NCBI GenBank assembly: GCA_019843655.1 | Contig: JACDQD010000006.1 | Coordinates: forward strand, 25,934,246 to 25,998,245 | Direction of reading: 5' to 3' | DNA: 64,000 nucleotides | From: Lethocerus indicus | Taxonomy: Eukaryota > Arthropoda > Insecta > Hemiptera > Belostomatidae | Part shown: positions 44,837 through 54,652 of the stretch, in pieces | How the letters are laid out: the number at the start of each line of letters is the position of its first letter | Position numbering within the stretch: position 1 is the first letter of the stretch | Notes under the pieces: model-generated | Told to the model about the DNA's origin: nothing | Database searches by the model: none | The model's input: the letters and a program-made list of their open reading frames with translations, nothing else | Translations under genes and position numbers: made by a program

Positions 44837-46006
44837 CGTGAATTTAATTTCTGAAAATAAATTAATACATTCTCAGCTATATTAAAACAGCGTATGCTTC
44901 GGTCAAATGACATTTTTGGGTTCATTCTCATTTTTTCGGGAGGCATTTTTGTCAAAACTGAACTCATTTGCCGATTTATGACGGAGCAAAGTGCCTGAAA
45001 TAAAAATTCTGTCTGAAATGAAATTGGATTAAAATTATGAATAATCCCAAGAATTGAATCTGACCGCAAGAATGAGCCCTCAATGGAGAGCCCAGAATTA
45101 CAGGATGTTAGAGGACAAGGTCTGAAAATTTAATTGTATTCGAGTGCTACTGAAGAAGATTGAATAGAAACACTGAAATGATGACTCCCATCACTGCGAG
45201 TTGATGATAATATTAACTGATGCTACTTGTAAAGATATAATTATACTTGAGCGATTTATAGAATATGGTAATGGAGGGCCAGCCGGTAAGCAAGGCGCTT
45301 CAACTTTGAACTTTGAACTGTCCCTCCTCACCTCGTTAATATTGAAGATTCCTCGTTCACAATTCGAATAATGAGATTAACTTCAAGGAGGAGTATATTT
45401 GACTTTTACACTGTAAACGGTGTGCAGTTGAAATTTGTCGAGAAAGTTCGACCGAATTGGAGAAAATCGCTGGGTCATTTGCTCCTCTCTGGGACGTCGG
45501 CCATTTTTTTTCCATCCCCCCGCTACAACCCCCGATCCCTTCTCCTTCCGCCCCCAAGTTTTTAGAAGTCGATTGGAGTTGGCTGGAAGTTCTGACAGAG
45601 GCGATATATTCAATCTGAAAGCGGGCACGGCGAGAACTTTTCCCTGCTTCGGTAGAAAACCAAGAACCCACCCCACCCCTCCCAGGCCACCCCAGCCGCC
45701 CTAACGGAGTTAATCACAACTTTCTTAAAGTCCAAATAGCTTTTAAAGAGTAGCGCGGAGTGGGGGTGGGATAAAGATCGAAAGCTCGAAACTTTGGGAC
45801 CTCGCGCGTATAATTAACGGATCTAACGCCTGCCCCCTCACCCTACCACCCTCCTCCCACCCCGTAGCCCATTTCAGGCAGTTATTTTTGTGCCAACCAA
45901 TCGGATGAATGAATCTCCAGCGCCAGACCAATAAGAAACGCTGAAACTTAATACAAAAACAAATGCCGCTACAACATGGTTCAAGAATAAACACACTGGT
46001 TTAACA
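44837..46006. other. Non-coding, no feature seen
   Basis: Unique sequence, AT-rich at first, then a C-rich patch (45500-45710) whose open frames are Pro/Arg-rich on both strands. Nothing recognised. Confidence 0.45.
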
Positions 46007-46132
46007 AACCTGTTTTGTGGTCGAGCGCCTCTCGCCAACAGACAACCGTGCAGTCACATCAAAGTGCCAAAGTGACTAACACCGCAAAAGACCAAACCGA
46101 CGGAGGAGACAGAAATACACAAAATCTACGGT
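46007..46132. mobile_element. Foldback MITE copy 10 (rearranged)
   Basis: Starts at the outer left terminus AACCTGTTTTGTGGTC, passes quickly to AAAGTGCCAAAGTGACTAAC and ACCGCAAAAGACCAAACCGA, and ends GGAGACAGAAATACACAAAA then TCTACGGT. Large internal deletions. Confidence 0.8.
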
Positions 46133-46835
46133 GTACTGTATTATGTTATGCAAGAGGCAAACAAGGCTAGTAGTGTATGCAGAGAAAATTTTCCAATGGA
46201 ATCTGAAATTCAGTGATCTTTATTCAAACATTTTGAAGCATTTTCTGTAATCTTTAATCTTCCGGCCTCCTCCATCCATTGCCCTGTAAGCGCATTCCTC
46301 TTTCTTTGTCCTAGAGTACCCAGACGAACGTTAGAGCTCTCATTGTGACCATTTTCCAGCTGAACAACAATCTGATGGTCAACTATCTGACCCCCAGGTC
46401 TCTCCATCTCTTGTCCCATTCCTTCACGAATTTTCCGTCAATCCTTATACAGGTTTCCTCAATGGAGAAATCGTAGGTCTATCTCCAATACAACCCCAGC
46501 CCCCCCAATCAATCTCTAATTAACGGACGGAGTACGGACATAATTGAACTTCAAGTTGCGGCTTTAGACGATACTTTAAGTGCCCGATCGCTTATTAAGA
46601 GTATACCAAACGAAAACCGGTCGTAGAGGGCGTGCCTTGGTGCGTGGGGGTGAAATGCTATTCAAATGCAGAATAATGAAGAAACTGCTCGCTCGGCTGT
46701 TGAATCGGTTGACAAACGGTCTCCGGAGGCTCATTTTTAAATGCATGATATTAAATGCCAGAATAAAGGGAGTGGCGGAGGTGGGGGGGGGGGGCACTGT
46801 GCACGTTTGTTGTTCTAGTTTATTGTTGCCGGAGA

Positions 46836-46837
<2 letters not shown>
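46133..46837. other. Non-coding spacer
   Basis: Unique sequence with a poly-G run at about 46783-46795. No gene recognised. Confidence 0.45.
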
Positions 46838-46881
<44 letters not shown>

Positions 46882-46917
46882 GGGAGAGAGAGAGAGGGAG
46901 GGAGAGAGAGAGAGAGG
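46838..46917. repeat. (GA)n tract
   Basis: About 80 bp of (GA)n interrupted by single G insertions. Generates the Arg/Glu and Ser/Leu repeat frames on the two strands. Confidence 0.97.
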
Positions 46918-47075
46918 TCTGGGTCCCATTCAGAGAGAGCGCGCGCCCGGGGTTTTGATATTTTCTTGGTGGGCGGAAGCTTTGTGAGCGACCAAGAGTA
47001 TACAGACCGCCCCACTTTGTTCCAGAGCTTCCGCCCAAAGCACAACTTTTACGGTCTATCTAATCTCTGATATAT

Positions 47076-47096
47076 ACACACACACACACACACACA
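47076..47096. repeat. (CA)n microsatellite
   Basis: Short (CA)n run followed by two GACA units. Confidence 0.93.
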
Positions 47097-47219
47097 GACA
47101 GACAGAATACCGAAACATAACCCATTATATAGCTGCGTTTCTCTTGTGCTCACTTAAAGGATTAGAGAACGCCTAGCTAGGGCTACAAGATTTCTTTGGC
47201 TTCAGGCTCCATTCAATCA

Positions 47220-47224
<5 letters not shown>

Positions 47225-47287
<63 letters not shown>
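47225..47287. repeat. (TA)n microsatellite
   Basis: About 62 bp of pure (TA)n, the longest in the window. Confidence 0.97.
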
Positions 47288-47290
<3 letters not shown>

Positions 47291-47324
47291 GGTTTGTGCC
47301 CCTGACGCTCTTCAACCACTTCTG

Positions 47325-47365
47325 TATTCGGCCGTTCGCCATCTTCAGTAGCGGCGCCATGCACT
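47325..47365 (-). mobile_element. Foldback MITE fragment
   Basis: TTCGGCCGTTCGCCATCTTC then AGTAGCGGCGCC matches the inner left arm (TTCGGCCGCTCGCCATCTTC, AGTAGCGGTGTC). Confidence 0.65.
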
Positions 47366-47445
47366 ATGGGGACATCCTGATTGAAAAGTCACTTACTTCA
47401 GTTAATTAGCCCGCCGTACAAGTACAAGTAAGCATTAGATATAAT

Positions 47446-47665
47446 TTAACTCTCTATGGGCCGAATTTTTATTTTAATCCAAAAAAATTGGGGGGAATGA
47501 AAAATCAGCAAATGAAAACAAAATTGATATTGATATTGGTTGTCTTGACAACGTTATAGTATTTAGATTTATCCGACATCTCACGAAAAAAGCTATAATT
47601 ATTTGGTGAAATTCTCGATAAATTGAAATGTGACCCGAAAGTTACACGGGCCCATAGAGGGCTAA
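47446..47665. mobile_element. piggyBac-like MITE copy 2
   Basis: 212-bp element (47450-47661) homologous along its length to the 40.3-kb copy, with ends CTCTCTATGGGCC and GGCCCATAGAGGG. It is flanked by TTAA (47446-47449) and CTAA. It shares the central GTTGTCTTGACAAC hairpin (47539-47552) and phrases such as CTCACGAAAAAAGCTATAAT. Small indels separate the two copies. Confidence 0.85.
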
Positions 47666-48671
47666 AAAATTGTAGTCGGGACGCCAGAAATGAATTAAAA
47701 TAAAAAATGTAGATACTTTAGATTGTGTCGTTTTCTAGTGCGGGGGCCCTTCGATGTCCCCAAAAATAATAACAATTATTAATTATCCGTTATACATGCT
47801 AAATTCTAACCAATTGTATTCTGTAGATCAGAATAAGAATGTGAATATCAATTAAACATGAATTTTGTACAACAGAGTAAGAGTTACGAAACGTCGTTTT
47901 AAATTATTAGGACGACAATAAATTAAGTAAGTAGGACGACACTTCTAGTTTCAAGATGCATTTCAAAATTTTAAATTGTTACGATTCAAATTAGAATAAT
48001 TTACTTGTTCAATTACATAGATACTAATTGGTAAAATTGCATATCTCTCCTTTGGAGGGATAATATAATTTATTTTACTGTCCAATAATTAACGTATTTC
48101 ATACAAATTTTCATACAAATTCCTTTCTGCTGGCCGGCCGGTCCCGTTTTATAAACTGTCGATTGTGTAGGTATTTGACGTGCCAGCGGGGGGGGTTGTT
48201 GGGGTTGGCAGAAGGGTTAATCACTGTGAGCGGGCTTGTCAATCCGCCGTTTAATTAATAATGACATCGGGACTAATTAAAAGTCGCATTATGCAAGATT
48301 GATGCATCCATCGTGCTCTACGCGCGGCCCTATTAATTTCACCGTAGCACCCGGTAACCCGGTAATTATTTAACGATGTTACGGTTTTATTTTCTGTTTT
48401 TTCCATCGTATCATTTTTCACGGATTAAAATAATGTATCAATTTTAAAATTCGGGTTGTTTGCAATGCGTTTGCGTCCTGTACCAATCGGTCTAGGGTTA
48501 ATAAAATTGGACTTTATTTCGGTTTTTTTTCTGGTTCATTCTCTTTTCTCATTTTAATTTTTCCAGAAATACCCCATTGTCGGTACCTCAGATACCTAAG
48601 ATATATAATTAACGGTCGACTGTTCGACTTGCTTCCGTTATCAGCTTTTTAGTGTCTCTATGTTTGTATAG
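47666..48671. other. AT-rich non-coding DNA
   Basis: Unique AT-rich sequence with one G-run near 48190. Nothing recognised. Confidence 0.45.
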
Positions 48672-48969
48672 AATATCAAACCGTAGATTTCGTGTGTTTC
48701 TGTCTCCTCTCGCCGGTTTGGTCTTTTGCTAGACCGGTTTCGGGACCGCTCGCCATCTTCAGTAGCGGTGTCAGTCACTTTTGGCACTTTGGATGTCCTT
48801 TCGGGCATCCTCACTGCGCTGTCACTGTCACTTGTACTTTGGCGAGCAGCCGAAACCGGTCTGGCAAAAGACCAAACCGGCGAGAGAGGAGACAGAAACA
48901 CACGAAATCTACGGTATTCCAACCCCTCGCAGACCACAAAACAGGTATGTTAAACTATAATATCAAACC
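48672..48969. mobile_element. Foldback MITE copy 11 (near full length, with target duplication)
   Basis: Left ACCGTAGATTTCGTGTGTTT, complete left arm with GGTCTTTTGCTAGACC, centre CTGCGCTGTCACTGTCACTT, complete right arm with GGTCTGGCAAAAGACC, ending CGCAGACCACAAAACAGGTA then TGTTAAACTAT. The direct repeat AATATCAAACC at 48672-48682 and 48959-48969 is the clearest target-site duplication of the family; its last CC on the left overlaps the start of the element, so the duplication is 9 to 11 bp. Duplications near 9 bp are typical of Mutator-like and related transposons. Confidence 0.9.
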
Positions 48970-49734
48970 TAAAATATTTCAGTTCATTCTCGCTTGCTTA
49001 GGGGCGGATGGGCGCCGCGTACAGTTCTGATACTAACCCGCACAACTGAACTTCCCAACTGATTACAATTTCTGTGCGAATCGATGAATTTAATTTGAAA
49101 TAACTAAAACATATTTTTATTTATGTATTTATTAGTTCCGATACATTATTTCGTCTTGAGGTAAAGGCCAACCTGAATTGTCGACCGTTCGAGCGCTTTG
49201 TTACACTTGAAACTGTTTGAAGCCCAAGTAATAAATTTCCCGTATATCGCTGAGCGATAAATCTTTATAATATTACCGAAATAAGTAATTTTTGACTGTT
49301 TCGTTGAATCGAATGCCTACTATTATAGTGAATTATGGCACTATGAAAACATCAATTGCAGTAACGTTTAACAAGCCACAAGGAGTAACCGACAACATTG
49401 GAATAGTAAACTATCTATTTTAAATTTTAATTCCTTATTACAATATTAAATTTACAGTTTATTAATTTATACACGCGAGTCCGTTGCAGTATTTACTGCC
49501 ATCGTCCGGGGAAAGTAATTTATTCGATGAAAGTTAATTTCGTTACGTGTTTACTTAGTTTCGCCGCGTGAAAATTAATTAATGCATCAGAGCGGGCGTA
49601 CATTGTTTTGTACATCGCAGCGCGTAAAAATGCGCCGTAAAAGGCGCCGGGTGAAGATTCGGTTCATTAATCAAGTGTTGTCGCTTGGGGAAAATTTCGT
49701 GATTAAAGTCTTGGCGCTTTCTTAATTCCGTACT
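48970..49734. other. AT-rich non-coding DNA
   Basis: Unique sequence; no element or gene recognised. Confidence 0.45.
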
Positions 49735-49900
49735 TTCTATACCGTATGTCGGTTTAAGTATCGCTTTGTATATTGTCAGTTTATTACTTAAGGTCAATGT
49801 TGATGTCCGTTTTAGTAGTGGTCTTAAAAGACCAAATTTTCGGTTTAAGTCGATTCTTTTGAGTCGGGTATGGGGATTTCCCGGGTGAGGGTACTGAAGA
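49735..49900 (-). mobile_element. Jockey-clade LINE fragment 2
   Basis: Minus strand encodes LKRIDLNRKFGLLRPLLKR then LTLSNKLTIYKAILKP and TYGIE, the thumb region of a Jockey-type RT. The 5' edge lies at the boundary shared with fragments 4 to 7. The 3' side ends abruptly after the GIE codons, so it lacks the normal LINE 3' end. Confidence 0.85.
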
Positions 49901-50694
49901 CGGTGGAACAAAACTTCGGATAAAGCAGTATATGAAAATTCAATTTATACCTCGTTTTAAAGGGGAGATATTTTAAACCAGTGGCTACGGCTAATTGGTA
50001 GGAAATTATATTCGAGAAATTCGACAACAACAAGCTGTATATATATATATATATCGGTTACGATGTTTAATTGTATGTTTGTTCGGCCGACCGTAACAGG
50101 ACACCACTATATAAAATTAGATAGAACAGCGGTGTTGGGGGTGTAGAACATCGGGGGGCTGTGCGGATACAACGAAACCGCGAGTGTACAATTACAAATT
50201 CGCGCGATTTAAACTATTAAATTGCTAACTGGGGCATTTATTAAGCCGGTGCGGCTTAATTGTGTTAGGCCACTGTTCGGTGGGTTCGACAACGGCCAAT
50301 ATGTCGCGCCGCATGATTGCACGCAAAAGACATAGACCGGGGGGGGCTTAAGGTCAAACGGCTGAACATGAACCCGAACCCAACCCCATGGCCTAAGTTA
50401 TTGTACAAATGTTTCTGTTCGAATCGAGCCCTTCTTACAAATTAGGAAGTCGATATAGATCCCTGAAGAGGTCCTATATGGAATATCTTCACTCTAAACG
50501 GGGGGATATGTAAAAAATAGAAATATGAATTTTTTTTCCAAGAACGCCGTAATATTTTTCTAACGACCGACTTACGACGTTTCGGGAACTCTTACTGTTT
50601 CCACCATATCATCCGGATCATCCCCCATTATATAATAATGGAGACCATTGGGTGCCTTCCAAACATCCCGCCATATACAATGCCATACTAAAAA
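49901..50694. other. Non-coding spacer with short (TA)n
   Basis: (TA)n at 50039-50054; otherwise unique sequence. Confidence 0.45.
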
Positions 50695-50968
50695 TGCCAT
50701 ACTAGAACTATGGGGCTCCACTAAGAAATCCAACATCGCCCGAATCCAAACATTCCAGTCGAAAGTCCTTCGCACCATCCTCAATGCTCCCCCCGTATGT
50801 CTCTAACCGAACAATACACACTGACCTTAACATACAAACAGTGGACGAAGTCCTCAAGTTCCATTCCCGTCTTTCTCCTCATTCCAATCCACTCGTTCAG
50901 TCCCTTTCCTCCTATATCAACTGTAATAACAGTCGATTGTACAAACAAAAATAAATAAATAAATAAAT
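50695..50968 (+). mobile_element. Jockey-clade LINE fragment 3, 3' end with (AAAT)n tail
   Basis: Begins at the codons for IELWGST and continues through SNIARIQ-FQSKVLRTILNAP, then a frameshift, a VDEV-type stretch and the HSNPLVQSLSS-type C-terminus. It ends in CAAACAAAAATAAATAAATA, a LINE 3' tail. The 5' truncation differs from the other copies. Confidence 0.85.
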
Positions 50969-51845
50969 CTTACCGGAAGCCGGTCGGTGAGAATTCAAGT
51001 TCCGGTCGCGGAAACCTTCGTCCGGATTGTGCAATAAAATAAAATATCTCTTTACCCGATTAGTTCTATTTTTTAATCCCGAAGCCTGTCATTTGGGATA
51101 TAAAAATGTGGCGAATGAGGCTGATATAATTGTACGGAAGTTTTGTGCGTTTCGGATGCAAGCAATGTACGTACGGCCGGTATAATGGGCGCGGCAGGCG
51201 GAAGAGGCTCGTAGTCGTATATTCCGCGACCGGGTCCGGGTCCGATTGGGGGCTTAATGGATTCTTTGTTAATTGGCCGGAAGCGGCAGACAAAATGGCG
51301 CCGAGTGGACAGTTTTGTCGCATAATTAGTTCGATTTTGTAGCGGTTGGGCGGGGTGGATGGACCGCCAAAAATATAGATCACCGGGGGATGACGACGAC
51401 GGTATCGCGGAAGCCCAATTTCCACCCCCTTCCCGCCCCACCCTTCAACCCCTTCCTACCCGACGTGTTATATTGTTATCGCGCCGAGGAGGAAGCGCCC
51501 ACCTCCAGCCGCCATTCCCCCGAAAACGCGATAGCTCCAATCGTTCGTCGGTATTTGTTCGCAAATCGTGCCCCCCCCATCATCGCCGGCTATAGCAAGT
51601 CGGCCACCGGCTAATAATCGGCCTACTATCGCCAGTTATCGCCGGAGCGCACAAAATTAAACCCGACGATAGCGACGCGCGTTGACGAATGGCCCCTCCC
51701 CACCCATCGCGTAATCAAAATTCGCGCGATTCGAAACGATATTACCTTCCGACACCTTCGTATTGAGGGCGGGCGAATAGGAGATAACGATAACGCCGGC
51801 TGGACAGCGCTAAATTCTGGTCTAAACCAGAAGAAAACATAATTA
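50969..51845. other. GC-rich non-coding DNA
   Basis: Unique sequence with high-GC patches at 51170-51600. Several open frames overlap on both strands and none is recognised. Confidence 0.45.
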
Positions 51846-51847
51846 TA

Positions 51848-52330
51848 ATTTTGTTACCCCATGCCCGTCTCAAAAGAATCGACTTAAACCGAAAATTTGG
51901 AATTTTAAGACCATTACTAAAACGGAGATCGAAATTGACCTTAAGTAACAAACTGACAATATACAGAGCGATACTTGAACCGACACGGACATACGGTATA
52001 GAGCTATTGGGTTCCACCGAGACACAATCCACCATGACCTCAACATACGGTCCTTCAGTCGACGAAGTCGCAAAATCCCGGTTCCTGAAGTTCCACTCCC
52101 GCCTTTCTCCTCATCCCAATCCACTCGTTCAGTCCCTTTCCTCTCTTACCCATCCATTATCCCCTACCCGCTGTCCTTGAGATCTTCTTAGCCCTTAGAC
52201 CATAATTGTTCTTGCGTCAAAAGTGCCATCTTCGGGTTGCTTTATCGCGAAATACATGTGAAAAAAAATACATGCAGCATTTCTACTTATAACATTCAAT
52301 GTTGATTGTACAAAATAAAAAAAAAGGTTA
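51848..52330 (+). mobile_element. Jockey-clade LINE fragment 4 with 3' UTR
   Basis: Starts ACCCCATGCCCGTCTCAAAA and encodes RLKRIDLNRKFGILRPLLKR, LTLSNKLTIYRAILEPTRTY and GIELLGSTET. A deletion then joins directly to the C-terminal part ending SPHPNPLVQSLSSL. After the stop comes an untranslated tail (GTGCCATCTTCGGGTTGCTT, GCGAAATACATGTG) ending in an A-rich run near 52312-52325. The same tail is in fragment 7. Confidence 0.9.
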
Positions 52331-52445
52331 CAAAGTGGTTAAGAGGTTATTTTTAACGCGACCTAAATTTTAAAAAAAATGTAATAAATAAAAAAAAGGG
52401 GGGAAAAAGCAGTTGGTTTTCTTCTCCGTTGTTCCACGTATCGAT
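52331..52445. other. A-rich spacer
   Basis: A-rich sequence directly downstream of the LINE tail. Confidence 0.4.
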
Positions 52446-52486
52446 TCCCCTACCCGACTCAAAGAATCGACTTAAACCGAAAGCTT
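52446..52486 (+). mobile_element. Jockey-clade LINE fragment 5 (5' edge only)
   Basis: CCCCTACCCGACTCAAAGAA then TCGACTTAAACCGAAAG: the first ~37 bp of the shared LINE segment, then unrelated sequence. It lies about 120 bp downstream of fragment 4. Confidence 0.75.
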
Positions 52487-53127
52487 TTCCGTCGATTTTC
52501 CGTGTTCGTGATCAGGAATAGAGGCTGTTGGTGCGGGCTCCGACTGGTGGGGGGGGGGGGGGCGGTTGGCTAGCTAGCTGGCTAGAGAGAGTCGGTTATA
52601 TAATAATATAAAGCTAGCCCAGAGTTAATCGCATTATATACACGGGCCTCAGTGAACCCGGCCCCGGCCGGTCACAACAACACTTTTAACGTTAAATTTA
52701 ATTACGCCACCGCGCTTATATTAAAAGCTCTATTGGAACCGAACCGGTTAGCATTCACGGCCGGCCGATATTTATCCAACCGCGTTGTTGGCTATTTTGA
52801 AATTAATTGGCCGAATTTTCAATGGAAACGAATTCGCATATTCGGGGAGAAAATCGCAATCGATGAGCATCAATCTGAACCCACAAGTTTATTTCTTTTT
52901 TATACCGTTTCTAAAACTTTTGTTCGACAACTGTAAAAATGCTGTCGGTAAAGTAACGGACGAAAAAGAATAGTAATTTTACAAGTATCCACAGGAAGGA
53001 AGGTCATCTACCTCGGTCCAGAATGACATGTCGGAAAGTGTACCCCAATGACATAAAGAAATCACCCGATGATGGCACTTTTTGACACGATTTAACTACT
53101 GTCCGAGGAGATATCTGGGACGGTGGC
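52487..53127. other. Non-coding spacer with poly-G run
   Basis: Poly-G at about 52549-52562 and AGCTAGCTGGCTAG words near 52570. Open frame at 52652-52936 is not recognised. Confidence 0.45.
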
Positions 53128-53486
53128 GTTTAAGCCGTCGTGGTGGGTGGAAGGATGAGGAGAAAGGCGGGAATGGTACTTGAGGAACCGGGATTTCGCG
53201 ACTTCGTAGACTGTCGGTATGTTGGGGTCATTATGAATAGCGCGATTTCAAACATACCGGGGAGCATTAAGGACGGTTCGAAGAACTTTCGATTGGAATC
53301 TCTGGATGCTAGCGATGTTGGATGTCTTGGTGGAACCCCATAGTACGTCCATGTCGGTTTTAATATGGCTTTTTATATTGTGAGTTTGTTACCCGTGGTC
53401 CATTTTGATGTCCGTTTTAGTAATGGTCTTAGAAGTCCAAATTTGCTGTTTGAGTCGATTCTTTTGAGTAGGTTATGGGGATTTTA
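53128..53486 (-). mobile_element. Jockey-clade LINE fragment 6
   Basis: Minus strand: from CCCCATAACCTACTCAAAAG through the LRPLLKR-type region, the GVPPRHPTSLASRDSNRKFF-type region (frame-shifted) and the QSTMTSTYRQLTK-type region to the C-terminal coding end near 53140. Multiple substitutions and frameshifts. Confidence 0.85.
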
Positions 53487-54002
53487 ACCAAGTGGCGGAC
53501 GCTTCTTGGCGCTCCAGAGACCCTGACTACGCCGAAGCTCTAGGCCCCATACGGACAGGGGGATGACGACAGACAGGTAGGGATGGTAGGGGTTGCGGCC
53601 GAAGTCGGGGGTTGGGCGGGGGGGGGTGCGTTGCAATAATTGGAATCGGAGCCCGCCAACAATGCACTGATTGTAGCCCGCAATCACAAATCCACCCCCA
53701 ACCACCCCAGGCATCATCCCTCAACGACCGATACACCCCGAGGACACACATTTTCCGTCTCCTTCTCACACTCTTTCTCTAAATTTTTGGCCTTTGTTTA
53801 TATACTACTAATCGTAATTAATTAACGTTACCACTGGCAGCGCTATTGGGAGCGCGTACCACAGATTAGATCTGTCATCAAATCGGGCCGTTGAACAATA
53901 GATAAACCAGTAATTAGTCTATAATGGTAAATAGAGTTTAATGAAAAATTGTCTATTTTATACACCGATAACACATATATCCACATAAGACAACCTAGTG
54001 TG
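53487..54002. other. Non-coding spacer
   Basis: Unique sequence with a poly-G run near 53618-53627; no gene recognised. Confidence 0.45.
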
Positions 54003-54060
54003 GCAGAAACCGGTCTAGAAAAAGAATGCGGCTCATCGAGCGGAGACTAAAATACCTATG
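54003..54060 (+). mobile_element. Foldback MITE fragment
   Basis: GCAGAAACCGGTCTAGAAAA then GCGGAGACTAAAATACC, a degraded right arm. Confidence 0.5.
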
Positions 54061-54376
54061 ATACTGAGGACTGCATTAAGGGGATAAATAGTAATAAACA
54101 AATTGCATTGTTGTTGCCGGAGCCCGCGATATGAATACACCGAAATAGAGGCCTGATACCGGTTGGATACAAATGAAAGGCGTTTCTAAATTTTCCAAAT
54201 CGCCCCATCGAATAGTTTTGTCTTTCGGCTGGAGAGTTATGCGCTGTAAAATGTCATCCCCCCCGATTTGCACATTGTGCGGGCCACCGTTGCGGGCGTA
54301 TTGCCTCTGTCATCGGAGGCTTTCAAACGCAGATCTCTGTTTATAATGTTACCAATAATATTGTGCCCCCCGGGGT
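54061..54376. other. Non-coding, no feature seen
   Basis: Unique sequence; nothing recognised. Confidence 0.4.
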
Positions 54377-54652
54377 GTTACGGTGGTGGTGGTGGTGGTG
54401 GCGGTGTTGGCGGGGTGTGGGTGTGAGGGATGAAGGGGTTGGAGGCACCACGGTCGCAGCCGCAGCCGCAGCCGCAGCCACAGCGGCGAATTAAGTGCGA
54501 CAATTGTGTGTTTACTGCACGGGGGTGGGGGGGGGCGCATTATTTGTAGCCGCCCTTCGTCAACATAGTAATTGCATCTCCTCTCATCCCCAAATCGATA
54601 TTTGTTTTTATCGGTTTTCGAATGAGAGAGAGAGAGAGACAGAGAGACAACC
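54377..54652. repeat. Simple-repeat cluster: (GGT)n, (GCAGCC)n, (GA)n
   Basis: (GGT)n at 54380-54402, (GCAGCC)n at 54455-54480, a G-run at 54524-54536 and (GA)n at 54622-54650. The overlapping minus-strand frame is a translated repeat. Confidence 0.92.

Noticed and set aside
46580..47045. Open frames across the (GA)n tract
   Set aside because: Arg-Glu or Ser-Leu repeats from the microsatellite; the flanking parts are not recognised.
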